NCBI RefSeq assembly: GCF_017353175.1
Contig: NZ_JAFMYW010000001.1
Location: 1-64,000, forward strand
Direction of reading: 5' to 3'
DNA: 64,000 nucleotides
Source of the DNA: Fibrella forsythiae
GTDB taxonomy: Bacteria; Bacteroidota; Bacteroidia; Cytophagales; Spirosomataceae
Shown piece after piece: positions 56,388-64,000 of this stretch (position 1 is the first letter of the stretch; every line of letters begins with the position of its first letter). The position numbers and the translations under genes were made by a program. The notes under the pieces are model-generated. The model saw nothing but the letters and a program-made list of their open reading frames with translations. It searched no databases and had not been told where the DNA came from.

Positions 56388-57254
56388 ATGTTACAGCTAA
56401 TGTTTGATCTTATAAAAAAACCTATGGTTATCATTGCGATAGGTGCTGGTATTACGCTATTAGGGGGAGCTATTACACTAATTGGCACGTATCTACAAAA
56501 TAAAAGTTCTTCTGAGAAATCAACCAGAATTGAGTTTGGTGTAAATGAGGGGGTTACTATAGGAAAAAATACCAGTTCTAATGTTGATTTATTAAAAAAT
56601 CAAAATACAGAATTGATTAAAAAATCCGAAAAACAATCTAATACTATTGATAAATTACGAGAAGAAAATATGAGCCTTTACGATAAACTCATGGAGGCAA
56701 ACAATGTAATATCTGATAATATTAGGGGAGGAGAAGAAATGATATATCTGGAGCAAAGAGAAGTTGATAAGAATTTTCATGAGTTATTTATTGTAAATAA
56801 TAATACAAATCCCATTTATGGAGCCACCATTTATATTACTGATTACTTCAAGGTTATTTATTGTAAATCAAGACAAATTGACGTGAATGAATATGAGTTT
56901 GATACTCAGTGTTACCTAAATTATACATCCATGATTAAAGCAAATGAAATTGCGATTCATGAGGTTTCTTTAGTGTACTTAAATTCTTCTGAAGCAGTTT
57001 GTAGACTCCTAGACAAAGATCACGGTGCTTATCAAATTAGATTTAGACTTAGAAGTAAAATGTACATTCAACAGTATTATTTTCAGAAGGTTGATGGTAA
57101 AGTCAAAGCAGCATCAAGAGTGTTTGAAGTAGTAAGCAAACCCAACGAAAAGAGTAAAGTTAAGTTGCTAAATACCTTTGATTTAGGCCTTGGGGAGATA
57201 GATCTAGACAAGGTATTTGTAAAGGGAATTATAGATGTACTGACTCCTCTATAA
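56388..57254 (+). CDS. AT-rich cargo gene: membrane protein with coil and beta domain
   Basis: A 288-residue protein (ATG 56388; 56400 also possible). Membrane segment VIIAIGAGITLLGGAITLIG (about 13-32), a coiled coil (75-110, with KLREENMSLYDKLMEANNVI) and a C-terminal beta-rich domain (DKNFHELFIVNNNTNPIYGA onward). The gene is much more AT-rich than the phage genes and stands alone behind its own promoter, typical of lysogenic-conversion or exclusion genes. No known family is recognised. Confidence 0.6.
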   Translation: MLQLMFDLIKKPMVIIAIGAGITLLGGAITLIGTYLQNKSSSEKSTRIEFGVNEGVTIGKNTSSNVDLLKNQNTELIKKSEKQSNTIDKLREENMSLYDKLMEANNVISDNIRGGEEMIYLEQREVDKNFHELFIVNNNTNPIYGATIYITDYFKVIYCKSRQIDVNEYEFDTQCYLNYTSMIKANEIAIHEVSLVYLNSSEAVCRLLDKDHGAYQIRFRLRSKMYIQQYYFQKVDGKVKAASRVFEVVSKPNEKSKVKLLNTFDLGLGEIDLDKVFVKGIIDVLTPL

Positions 57255-57272
57255 ATTAAACAAAAACCACCC

Positions 57273-57311
57273 GTCAATTTGTTTTGATGGGCCGCTTAGC
57301 GTAGGATTGTA
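57273..57311 (+). promoter_or_regulatory. Cargo-gene promoter repeat, copy 2
   Basis: Second copy of the repeat at 56257, placed 26 bp before the lipoprotein ATG. Two cargo genes therefore share the same promoter. Confidence 0.65.
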
Positions 57312-57337
57312 AACATATCATAAACCAATCATACACC

Positions 57338-57775
57338 ATGCACCTTTCTACCAGATTGCTGGCCACGTCGCTGTTTCTACTAATGCTGGCTGGTTGTAAA
57401 AAAGAAGAAACGCCAGCCGTTGATTTCGGGCCGCTCATTAAAGGCGAATATGCAATCAGCTCAGCGCATTTCACGAATCAATTTAATACGCTTGATCCGT
57501 ACACGACAGGAACAATTACAATTGAGTCGTACACGCCGGGTGTAGTAAATATCACCGCTGGAGCAGCCACCGCAACACCACAAGTGGTTAAAATAACGGG
57601 TAACTACACCATGAAGCAAAGCACGGATGGATCGATCCAGCTTCAGTCTAAAGAAGATCCTAGTTACACCGGTGTCATCGAAGGCGCGAACATTGCCCTA
57701 ATTGGTAAGCATACAATTCCTTCCGGAACCACCAGTGGTACGTACACGGTACGACTGAGTGGCAAACGAAAGTGA
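57338..57775 (+). CDS. Surface lipoprotein expressed from the prophage
   Basis: A 145-residue protein with signal and lipobox LMLAGCKKEE; the KKEE after Cys resembles the Bacteroidota lipoprotein surface-export signal. The mature part is a beta-barrel-like small domain (GEYAISSAHFTNQFNTL, GVIEGANIALIGKH). It has its own promoter, so it is likely made in the lysogen and may block receptors or alter the surface (superinfection exclusion is a guess). Confidence 0.68.
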   Translation: MHLSTRLLATSLFLLMLAGCKKEETPAVDFGPLIKGEYAISSAHFTNQFNTLDPYTTGTITIESYTPGVVNITAGAATATPQVVKITGNYTMKQSTDGSIQLQSKEDPSYTGVIEGANIALIGKHTIPSGTTSGTYTVRLSGKRK

Positions 57776-57789
57776 GTACTCTATTTGCA

Positions 57790-57837
57790 GACACACAAAA
57801 AGCCCCTACTGGATCCAGTAGGGGCTTTTTGTGTGTC
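57790..57837. terminator. 48-bp perfect palindrome, shared terminator
   Basis: Perfect arms of 24 bp with AAAAAGCCCCTACTGG inside, located between the convergent lipoprotein and integrase genes and overlapping the integrase stop codon. Confidence 0.85.
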
Positions 57838-59014
57838 ACTGATCAAGGCGCAAAGAGCGGTGATCGATATCGCCATAGTGTGCCAGGTACTTCGTATTAG
57901 ACAGACCAAGCATTTTAGCCACTTTATCTTTATCCCACTTCATTTCGTTCAGGAAAAAGTCGGTGAAGCTCTTACGACCTACTTTGCTGGTAAGCGGTGT
58001 TTTGATACCTGCCGCCAGGGCGACCAGTTTCAGCGTTGTATTCATCTTCTGATTGCTCAGCTTAGGTAGGTTGTCGATGCCGCCCACCTGGTCAATGATC
58101 CGGGCTGCAAGTGAGGTGACCGGCACAATCAATTCCTTTTCGGATTTCTGACGCTTGGTGATCAGGAACTGTTGACCATCCAGCGTATGCAGTTTATCGG
58201 CCGTCAGGTTGGTGTAATCGATCCAGTGCATACCAGTGGCACACATGAAGAGAAACATGGTCCTGGTGCGCTTCATACGCTCCAGGTAGGGGCGAAGCAC
58301 TACCACGGTCGACAGATCGGCCATCTCCAGCTGGTCAATCTGTTCTTTGGTCAGGTAGATTGGTTTATCCGGGGCTACTCGGGCAATCCGGTAGCCATGT
58401 AGTCGGTTAGCTTGTATGTGCTCCATCATGACTCCATAATCTAAGACCTGCTTTAACAGATCGATGTGCTTTCCAACGTAATTGACCTTGTATTTGCCCA
58501 GCAGGTACGTTTGCCAGGCCTTGACAAAAGCAACATTAGTCTGCTCAGCCAATAAGCTGTTGAGCTGCTTGGTTTCAGTCAGGTACGTGACCAGGTTAGC
58601 CAATCGATCCTGATACGCTGAAAAGGATGTTTTTGTAATGCCGCCGGGTTGGTCGATCGATTTTTCCTTGGCTAATAAAAACGCCTCGAGTAACTGATTT
58701 AACGTGTACTCCAGGCGTCGTTTGCCAACATATGTTTCGCGGATCATGTCGGCCGTCACGGGTCTGTTTTTCGCCTCAAAATGGTGGTAGATGCTGTAGA
58801 GTTTGGACCGTACCCATTCCAGGCGTTGGGTATCGGTTTGCGCCCGATCGGAGCGGCCTTTAATTTGCTGAAGCCGGGCATTCCAATCGGATCGGCTCAA
58901 TTCAATTCCAGTACTGAAGGCGGTCGATCGAACGCCATTGACACTAATTCGGCATTGAAGCGTTGCCCGGGTGGTGTGAGTGGCTGAAGGCCGGGCAATG
59001 AAACGGACATTCAT
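57836..59014 (-). CDS. Tyrosine recombinase (integrase of the 29.6-kb element)
   Basis: A 392-residue integrase with an arm-binding domain (1-50), core-binding domain (100-210) and catalytic domain (220-385). CATGMHWIDYTN puts His263 at the place of the first catalytic Arg; KVGRKSF gives K344/R347; the nucleophile is probably Tyr380 in LAHYGDID. It is a homologue of the integrase at 28148, sharing TGMH, TKRQK and LGLxxTKxLxHY motifs. It lies 237 bp from the tRNA-Ser core, reading away from it. Confidence 0.9.
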   Translation of the reverse strand: MNVRFIARPSATHTTRATLQCRISVNGVRSTAFSTGIELSRSDWNARLQQIKGRSDRAQTDTQRLEWVRSKLYSIYHHFEAKNRPVTADMIRETYVGKRRLEYTLNQLLEAFLLAKEKSIDQPGGITKTSFSAYQDRLANLVTYLTETKQLNSLLAEQTNVAFVKAWQTYLLGKYKVNYVGKHIDLLKQVLDYGVMMEHIQANRLHGYRIARVAPDKPIYLTKEQIDQLEMADLSTVVVLRPYLERMKRTRTMFLFMCATGMHWIDYTNLTADKLHTLDGQQFLITKRQKSEKELIVPVTSLAARIIDQVGGIDNLPKLSNQKMNTTLKLVALAAGIKTPLTSKVGRKSFTDFFLNEMKWDKDKVAKMLGLSNTKYLAHYGDIDHRSLRLDQ

Positions 59015-59025
59015 GTGTTTTTAAC

Positions 59026-59058
59026 ATGGTTTTATATGATTAAAAAAATCAAAACCAT
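59026..59058. promoter_or_regulatory. Inverted repeat upstream of integrase
   Basis: ATGGTTTT...GATT and AATC..AAAACCAT form an interrupted inverted repeat 12 bp before the integrase start, in the same place as the one at 29407 for the other integrase. Operator or arm-site role inferred. Confidence 0.45.
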
Positions 59059-59204
59059 AGGCTACAAACGTGCCCCATATTTCCAAAAGGTAAGGTAGTT
59101 ACTAGGCGGTAGGTCAGCGAGTGTGGGCGAATGGTTTGCCGGTGGCCTGGTACGTAGGCAGAAGTTAACACGGTCCTGGTGACGTGTTGCCCACATCCTA
59201 AACG

Positions 59205-59233
59205 AAAAAAGCCCACCGGATAAGCGGGCGGGC
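59205..59233 (-). terminator. tRNA-Ser terminator
   Basis: On the minus strand GCCCGCCCG...CGGTGGGC is followed by TTTTTT, 18 bp after the end of the tRNA. Confidence 0.7.
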
Positions 59234-59250
59234 TAATAACGACGTTAAGT

Positions 59251-59275
59251 GCAGAGAGAGAGGGATTCGAACCCC
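59251..59275. repeat. Right attachment-site repeat inside tRNA-Ser
   Basis: Core GCAGAGAGAGAGGGATT identical to 29618-29634. It covers the acceptor 3' strand and part of the T arm, the standard target of tyrosine integrases. Element DNA restores the tRNA, so the gene stays intact. Confidence 0.8.
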
Positions 59276-59336
59276 CGGACCTGTTACAGTCAGCGGTTTT
59301 CAAGACCGCCGCAATCGACCACTCTGCCATCTCTCT
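59252..59336 (-). tRNA. tRNA-Ser(UGA)
   Basis: 85 nt on the minus strand. Acceptor AGAGAGA pairs with TCTCTCT, discriminator G, no encoded CCA. The anticodon loop contains TTGAAAA with anticodon TGA, flanked by CGGTC/GACCG-like pairing (GGTCT...AACCG in the stem region). There is a long variable arm, typical of serine tRNA, and T arm GGGGG-TTCGAAT-CCCTC with one G-U pair. Confidence 0.95.
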
Positions 59337-59542
59337 GTGTGATTCGATGATGCAAAAGTAGGCTTATTTCTGACATTTGTCAAGCAGCAGCCCGAAAAAA
59401 ATGGCCCCGAACGGGCAAAAAAGCCTATTTTTGCCCTGTGAAGTCTGGGTCATTTTGGCTTACCGGCTTGATACTGAACGGGTATAACCCACCCGATCAG
59501 CCCGTTATCATCTTCCATTTTTCTCCCTTTGTGGTACGCACT

Positions 59543-61822
59543 GTGAACGCTCCCGAACAACCGCAGACTAGTCTAGATCCCATTCCAACCGTCGAAACCG
59601 CCCGCAAACTGGGGGTGCTACCCGAAGAATTTGACCGGATTGTCGCCATCCTCGGCCGTCAGCCCAACTTTACCGAACTCAGCATCTTCTCGGTGATGTG
59701 GTCGGAACACTGTTCGTATAAGAACTCCATCGTCTGGCTCAAAACGCTTCCCCGCGACTCCGACCGGATGCTGGCCAAAGCCGGTGACGAAAACGCAGGT
59801 CTGGTCGATATCGGCGACGGACTGGCATGTTCGTTCAAGATCGAATCGCACAACCACCCCTCGGCGCTGGAACCGTATCAGGGGGCCGCAACGGGCGTCG
59901 GCGGGATCAACCGCGATATCTTCACGATGGGTGCCCGGCCCATTGCCCAACTCAACTCACTCCGCTTCGGCGATCTGAGCCTGCCCAAAACGCGTCGGCT
60001 GTTGCGCGGTGTGGTGAAAGGCATCGGCGATTATGGGAATGCCTTTGGTATTCCGACGGTGGGCGGCGAAATCTATTTCGATGAGTGCTACAACACCAAT
60101 CCGCTGGTAAACGCCTTCTCGGCGGGTATCGTGGAAGTGGGCAAAAGCGCCAAAGCAACAAGCTACGGCGTGGGCAATCCGGTGTTCATTGTCGGCTCGG
60201 CAACAGGGAAAGACGGTATCCACGGCGCCACGTTCGCCTCGGAAGACATCACCGCCGCTTCGACGGATAAGCTGCCTGCCGTGCAGGTGGGCGATCCGTT
60301 CATGGAGAAACTGCTGCTCGAAGCCACGCTCGAGATCATTGCCACCGGCTACGTGATCGGTATTCAGGACATGGGTGCCGCCGGTATCATCTGCTCGACC
60401 TCCGAAATGAGCGCTAAGGGGGAACACGGCATGATCATCGACCTCGATAAAGTACCGACGCGTCAGCAAAACATGGCGCCGTTCGAAATCCTGCTGTCAG
60501 AATCGCAGGAGCGGATGCTGGTGGTGGTCGAAAAAGGGAAAGAGAGCATTATCCAGGGTATTTTCGACAAGTGGGACCTGCACTGCGCCCAGATCGGTGA
60601 AGTGACCGCCGCCCCGGAAGATGGCATTGGCCGTCTGCATTTCTACCGCTACGGTAAACTGGTGGCCGACGTACCGGCCCATGACCTGGTGCTGGGCGGT
60701 GGTGCGCCGCAGTATCGCCGTGAATACAAAGAGCCGGCCTACATCAAGGAGTTCGCGAAATTCCGCATCGCCAGCGTGGCCGACGTCACAACCGATGAAC
60801 TGAGCGCGGTAGCCAAACACCTGTTGAGCCACCCGAATATCTGCTCACGGCAGTGGGTATCGCAGCAGTACGACTCGATGGTGGGCACCAGCAACCGGAC
60901 CACCAACGCCCCGTCTGACGCGGCCGTGGTACGGGTGAAAGGCGCGGGCATTCCCAAGTCAGAGAAGTCGATCGTCATCACCGTCGACTGCAACAGCCGG
61001 TACGTAAACGCCAACCCATTCGTGGGGGCGCAGATTGCCGTAGCCGAAGCCTGCCGGAACGTGGTCTGTACGGGTGGCGAACCGCTGGCCGTGACCAACA
61101 ACCTGAACTTTGGTAACCCGTACGTACCTGAAGTGTACTGGCATTTCGTGGAAGCCGTGAAAGGCATGGGCGAAGCCTGCCGCCGCTTCGAAACGCCGGT
61201 GACGGGTGGTAACGTGAGCTTCTACAACCAGTCGTCGGACGACGGACCGGTGTTCCCGACGCCAACGATCGGGATGCTGGGTCTGATGGAGAAGCCCGAT
61301 AACCGCATGACGCTTAACTTCCGTCAGGCAGGAGACAGCATCTACCTGATCGGCTCATCGCAGAACGACATTGCTTCGTCGGAGTACCTGTATTCGTACC
61401 GGGGCGTAAAAGCATCGCCAGCTCCCGCGTTCGATATTGATCAGGAGCTGACGCTTCAATCGGTCGTGAAGCAGCTGATCACGAAGAAGCTCATCTCATC
61501 GGCGCACGATATTTCGGATGGTGGTCTGTTCGTGGCCGTGGCTGAATCGGCCATGGCGGGCGGTACCGGCTTCGCCATCACGACCGACGCCGACTACCGG
61601 AAAGATGCCTACCTGTTTGGCGAAAGCCAGAGCCGCGTCGTGGTATCGGTATCAGCAGCGCAGCAGGCGGCTTTCGAGCAGTTTATGGATCACGCCCGTG
61701 TAGCCTTCAACAAGATCGGTGACGTAACCGCCGCTGACTTCGTGGTGGATGGCCAAACCGTGATTGCCACTGCCGACGCGTCGGATCTGTACAACAACGC
61801 CCTGGGCAAGATCATGGCATAA
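59543..61822 (+). CDS. purL: Phosphoribosylformylglycinamidine synthase subunit PurL
   Basis: Catalyses the ATP-dependent conversion of FGAR to FGAM with ammonia from the PurQ glutaminase, in de novo purine synthesis. GTG 59543 gives 759 residues, normal for small PurL; an upstream in-frame GTG at 59438 would add 35 unrelated residues. Family features include [30 protein letters not shown] (ATP/FGAR site), [26 protein letters not shown] and HDISDGGL. A chromosomal housekeeping gene, the first one outside the prophage. Confidence 0.97.
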   Translation: MNAPEQPQTSLDPIPTVETARKLGVLPEEFDRIVAILGRQPNFTELSIFSVMWSEHCSYKNSIVWLKTLPRDSDRMLAKAGDENAGLVDIGDGLACSFKIESHNHPSALEPYQGAATGVGGINRDIFTMGARPIAQLNSLRFGDLSLPKTRRLLRGVVKGIGDYGNAFGIPTVGGEIYFDECYNTNPLVNAFSAGIVEVGKSAKATSYGVGNPVFIVGSATGKDGIHGATFASEDITAASTDKLPAVQVGDPFMEKLLLEATLEIIATGYVIGIQDMGAAGIICSTSEMSAKGEHGMIIDLDKVPTRQQNMAPFEILLSESQERMLVVVEKGKESIIQGIFDKWDLHCAQIGEVTAAPEDGIGRLHFYRYGKLVADVPAHDLVLGGGAPQYRREYKEPAYIKEFAKFRIASVADVTTDELSAVAKHLLSHPNICSRQWVSQQYDSMVGTSNRTTNAPSDAAVVRVKGAGIPKSEKSIVITVDCNSRYVNANPFVGAQIAVAEACRNVVCTGGEPLAVTNNLNFGNPYVPEVYWHFVEAVKGMGEACRRFETPVTGGNVSFYNQSSDDGPVFPTPTIGMLGLMEKPDNRMTLNFRQAGDSIYLIGSSQNDIASSEYLYSYRGVKASPAPAFDIDQELTLQSVVKQLITKKLISSAHDISDGGLFVAVAESAMAGGTGFAITTDADYRKDAYLFGESQSRVVVSVSAAQQAAFEQFMDHARVAFNKIGDVTAADFVVDGQTVIATADASDLYNNALGKIMA

Positions 61823-61836
61823 AGTGCAAGTTCTGC

Positions 61837-61912
61837 GTGAGGCTTCGCGAGTTAGGTTGCTGACGCCTTGTCGAAGGGCCATGCGTCAGCAACCTAACTC
61901 GTTGAGCCTCAC
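61837..61912. terminator. Long imperfect inverted repeat between purL and truA
   Basis: Thirty-base arms (CGAGTTAGGTTGCTGACGC and complement inside, GTGAGGCT/AGCCTCAC outside, three mismatches between) with a 16-base loop. It can fold as a strong hairpin and terminate purL; a small mobile palindromic element is also possible. Confidence 0.6.
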
Positions 61913-61956
61913 TTCAAAGAAAGGCAACGTACCTGCCCAGTACCATACAGCACTAC

Positions 61957-62724
61957 ATGCAGCGTTATTTTATTGAACTGAGTTATAAAGGCACTGACTT
62001 TCACGGCTGGCAGTTTCAACCGAACGGAATTTCGGTGCAGCAGGTGCTGGAAGAAACGCTGACCAAACGGCTGAGTCAGCCGATCTATATTGTTGGTAGC
62101 GGCCGCACCGACGCGGGGGTGCATGCCCGGCAGCAGTACGCCCATTTCGAGATGGACGGTGAGCTACCGGAGCATGATCTGCTGGTGCATTCGCTGAATA
62201 ACATGCTGCCCGACGGGATCGCGATCTACCGGATATTCCCCGTCGGCCCAACCGACCACGCCCGGTTTTCGGCCAAAGCGCGGTATTATCAGTACCACAT
62301 TCGTCGACAGAAGAGCGCGTTCCTGACCAATCAGAGTTACATCTTCCGACCGCAACTGGATATTCCCCTGATGAACGAAGCGGCGGACAAACTGCTGACG
62401 TTCAGTAATTTCAAGAGTTTCAGCAAAGTCCGGACGAACGTAAATCACTACCACTGCCAGCTGATGCGGGCCGAGTGGGAGCAGACGGCGGAGTCGCTCA
62501 TTTTCCATATTAAGGCCGACCGGTTCCTGTATGGCATGGTGCGTTGCATTGTCGGCACGATGCTCGATATCGGCCAGCACCGCATGACCCTCGACCAGTT
62601 CGAAGCCATCATCCGGGCCGAAGACCGTACTATGGCCAGTCGCGCTGCACCCGCCAGCGGGTTGTTTTTAACCGAAATAACGTACCCGGATGCTGTGCTG
62701 GCCAGGCGGTTTGAGAATGGCTAG
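61957..62724 (+). CDS. truA: tRNA pseudouridine(38-40) synthase TruA
   Basis: Converts uridines 38-40 in the anticodon stem of many tRNAs to pseudouridine. 255 residues, full length. Catalytic Asp52 lies in GSGRTDAGVHARQQ; other family segments are LSYKGTDFHGWQ (9-19), FSAKARYYQYHI and FLYGMVRCIVGTML. An ordinary host gene. Confidence 0.96.
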   Translation: MQRYFIELSYKGTDFHGWQFQPNGISVQQVLEETLTKRLSQPIYIVGSGRTDAGVHARQQYAHFEMDGELPEHDLLVHSLNNMLPDGIAIYRIFPVGPTDHARFSAKARYYQYHIRRQKSAFLTNQSYIFRPQLDIPLMNEAADKLLTFSNFKSFSKVRTNVNHYHCQLMRAEWEQTAESLIFHIKADRFLYGMVRCIVGTMLDIGQHRMTLDQFEAIIRAEDRTMASRAAPASGLFLTEITYPDAVLARRFENG

Positions 62725-62763
62725 GTACGTTGTTTTTTGACAACTTCGCTTAAAATTGAAACG

Positions 62764-62805
62764 ATTTTTTGGTCATCCCGACGGGAGGAGGGATGACCAA
62801 AAAAT
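62764..62805. terminator. Terminator after truA
   Basis: Sixteen-bp perfect stem ATTTTTTGGTCATCCC with complement around a ten-base loop. Confidence 0.8.
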
Positions 62806-62823
62806 CATCACAACTACTCCATC

Positions 62824-63711
62824 ATGAATCGCTTCTCAACATCACTACTCTACACCCTCACACTGGCCAGCTTTTTTGCTGGTTGTTCACCGAAAACGTC
62901 ACCTTCGAAATCGGCAGTTCGGGCTACCGAGCGGTTCAGGTACGTTGCTGGTCGGCATCCATTGATTTCGGTGCATCGGGGAGGGGGTGACCTGCGGGGC
63001 TTTCCCGAAAACTGCATCGAATCGTTCGACTACGTCACCGGACAAATCGAGCGACCCGACGCGCCAGCGGTGATCGAGTGCGACATTGACCTGACCAAAG
63101 ACAGCGTACTGGTGATGATGCACGACGCCACCCTCGACCGCACGACAACCGGAACCGGCAAGCTCATCGAACGTACCTATGCCGAGGTGCAACAGGTGAA
63201 GTTGGAAGACAATCAGGGAAACCCAACGGCGTTTCGCGTACCAACGCTCATCGAAACACTGAACTGGGGCCGTAAACGTGGGGCGATGTTCACGCTGGAC
63301 GTGAAGCGGAATGTGTCCTTCGCAAAAGTGGTCGAACACGTGCGCAAGACGAAAACGGAGAACAACGTCGCCATCATCACCTACAATGCCAAAGATGCGG
63401 CGCTGGTGAACAAACTGGCTCCCGAGTTGATGATCTCCGTGACGATTCGCAACGAGGCGGAATACAATCAGCTCCACGAATTGGGTATTCCTGACAACCG
63501 GATGTTTGCGTTTGTGGGTGTGAAAACGCCCGACTCAAGCCTGTACACCTTCCTGCACGCCAAAGGCATCGCTACCATTCTGGGTACGTTGGGCAACCTC
63601 GACAAACAGGCCGCCGCCAAAGGCGATAACCTCTATACCGAATGGACCGCCGCCGGTGCCGATATGCTCTCGACAGACCGTCCACTGGAAGTAGCCAGAG
63701 CTTTGAAGTAG
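62824..63711 (+). CDS. Glycerophosphodiester phosphodiesterase lipoprotein
   Basis: A 295-residue GDPD-family enzyme that hydrolyses glycerophosphodiesters to glycerol-3-phosphate and an alcohol. Lipobox FFAGC (Cys21) places it on a membrane surface. The active site is visible: His51-Arg52 (SVHRGG), Glu62 (PEN), Glu85/Asp87 (ECDID) and His100-Asp101 (MMHDATLDRTT). The fold is a TIM barrel ending TDRPLEVARAL. Host gene. ATG 62824 is fixed by the signal peptide. Confidence 0.92.
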   Translation: MNRFSTSLLYTLTLASFFAGCSPKTSPSKSAVRATERFRYVAGRHPLISVHRGGGDLRGFPENCIESFDYVTGQIERPDAPAVIECDIDLTKDSVLVMMHDATLDRTTTGTGKLIERTYAEVQQVKLEDNQGNPTAFRVPTLIETLNWGRKRGAMFTLDVKRNVSFAKVVEHVRKTKTENNVAIITYNAKDAALVNKLAPELMISVTIRNEAEYNQLHELGIPDNRMFAFVGVKTPDSSLYTFLHAKGIATILGTLGNLDKQAAAKGDNLYTEWTAAGADMLSTDRPLEVARALK

Positions 63712-63720
63712 ACCGAATCA

Positions 63721-64000
63721 ATGAAGGAGAAACGGAGGGTATTCTACGTCCTGGCCGTCTGCTGGCTGTTTTTCGGCTGTGATCAGCACCCCGATATGGC
63801 TATGTTGGATAAGGGTATTCCTCAGATAGAAACGCCGTTTGACCAGATTGCACTGGTACGTAGCACACTCATCGATAAGCAGCTAATGCAAACGACGTTG
63901 CTTGACCGAGAGGGTCGAACTCTGGAAGTATATAATTTTGGCAGAACGAACAGTAAGCTGCTGAATCAGTACGATGGTCCCTTCAAAGTACGTTCTGTGA
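63721..64000 (+). CDS. Lipoprotein, partial (runs off the window)
   Basis: The first 93 residues of a reading frame open to the window edge. MKEKRRVFYVLAVCWLFFGC is a lipoprotein signal with Cys20. The mature part so far (QIETPFDQIALVRSTLIDKQ) is not recognised. It follows the GDPD gene by nine bases and is probably in the same operon. Confidence 0.7.
   Translation, partial: MKEKRRVFYVLAVCWLFFGCDQHPDMAMLDKGIPQIETPFDQIALVRSTLIDKQLMQTTLLDREGRTLEVYNFGRTNSKLLNQYDGPFKVRSV

Larger units (their letters stand above)
29618..59275. mobile_element. 29.6-kb integrated element, putative tailless membrane-containing temperate phage
   Basis: Direct repeats in tRNA-Ser(UGA) bound it. It carries an integrase at the right end and a repressor at the left end. 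Inside are an A32/Zot-like ATPase, a capsid candidate, about twenty small membrane proteins, three lytic transglycosylases, receptor-binding and esterase proteins, basic DNA-binding-like proteins and cargo genes. No portal, terminase, tape measure, sheath or baseplate gene is recognisable. Boundaries are strong; the virion type is inference from gene content. Confidence 0.75.

Noticed and set aside
29618-59275. Filamentous phage (inovirus) or conjugative element
   Set aside because: The Zot-like ATPase and Gly/Ser-linked anchor protein recall inoviruses, but the element is far larger, has three wall-lytic enzymes, spike-type esterases and a terminator-flanked capsid candidate, and no secretin. 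No relaxase, TraG or Tra genes are visible.

Overview
The window is from a Bacteroidota chromosome, most likely a Cytophagales relative of Spirosoma. The evidence is GC-rich coding with purL and truA homologues of that type, signal peptides ending in A-Q, lipoboxes followed by KKEE, promoters of the TTG-N19-TAnnTTTG kind, and almost no strong Shine-Dalgarno sites. Only 59252-64000 is ordinary chromosome: tRNA-Ser(UGA), purL, truA, a glycerophosphodiester phosphodiesterase and the start of a lipoprotein gene. Everything to its left is mobile DNA.

Region 1 (1 to about 23600) is the late operon of a tailed prophage that starts upstream of the window. It holds a portal-like protein, a head-completion-like protein, a lysis block (possible spanin pair, M15 endolysin, holin candidate), two neck/tail proteins, a large tail and adhesin block, and a tape-measure protein placed last. 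Three successive fibre or adhesin genes begin with Sec-type signal peptides.

Region 2 (23600-29617) looks like the right-hand accessory and integration end of that prophage. It has a LytTR regulator, small proteins, many terminator-like hairpins including two similar RNA-like units, a serine resolvase, an AT-rich cargo gene, the N-terminal remnant of one integrase beside a tRNA 3'-end fragment, and an intact tyrosine recombinase.

Region 3 (29618-59275) is a second, complete element of about 29.6 kb. It is bounded by a 25-bp near-identical direct repeat (23/25) that includes the 3' end of tRNA-Ser(UGA). Its integrase sits at the right end beside the tRNA and its repressor at the left end. It has no recognisable portal, terminase, tape measure or tail. 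It does have a small FtsK/HerA/Zot-like ATPase, a likely major capsid protein, about twenty small one- or two-pass membrane proteins, three lytic transglycosylases, two SGNH esterases, a beta-helix protein, a discoidin-like protein, very basic DNA-binding-like proteins and an LPD1-domain protein. I read it as a temperate, tailless, membrane-containing phage unlike the families I can name. It also carries three arrays of TGGTAGC/TGGTACC-like repeats in 10-12 bp (helical) phase, the largest with 15 units, upstream of three gene blocks; these could be an origin and/or operators. Cargo genes (a Fic protein, a membrane-coil protein, a lipoprotein) are AT-rich or carry their own promoters.

The two integrases are related and share an unusual active site (TGMH in place of TGLR, KxxR in place of HxxR). 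Each starts 210-240 bp from a copy of the tRNA-Ser core, so the two prophages appear to be stacked at the same tRNA gene.
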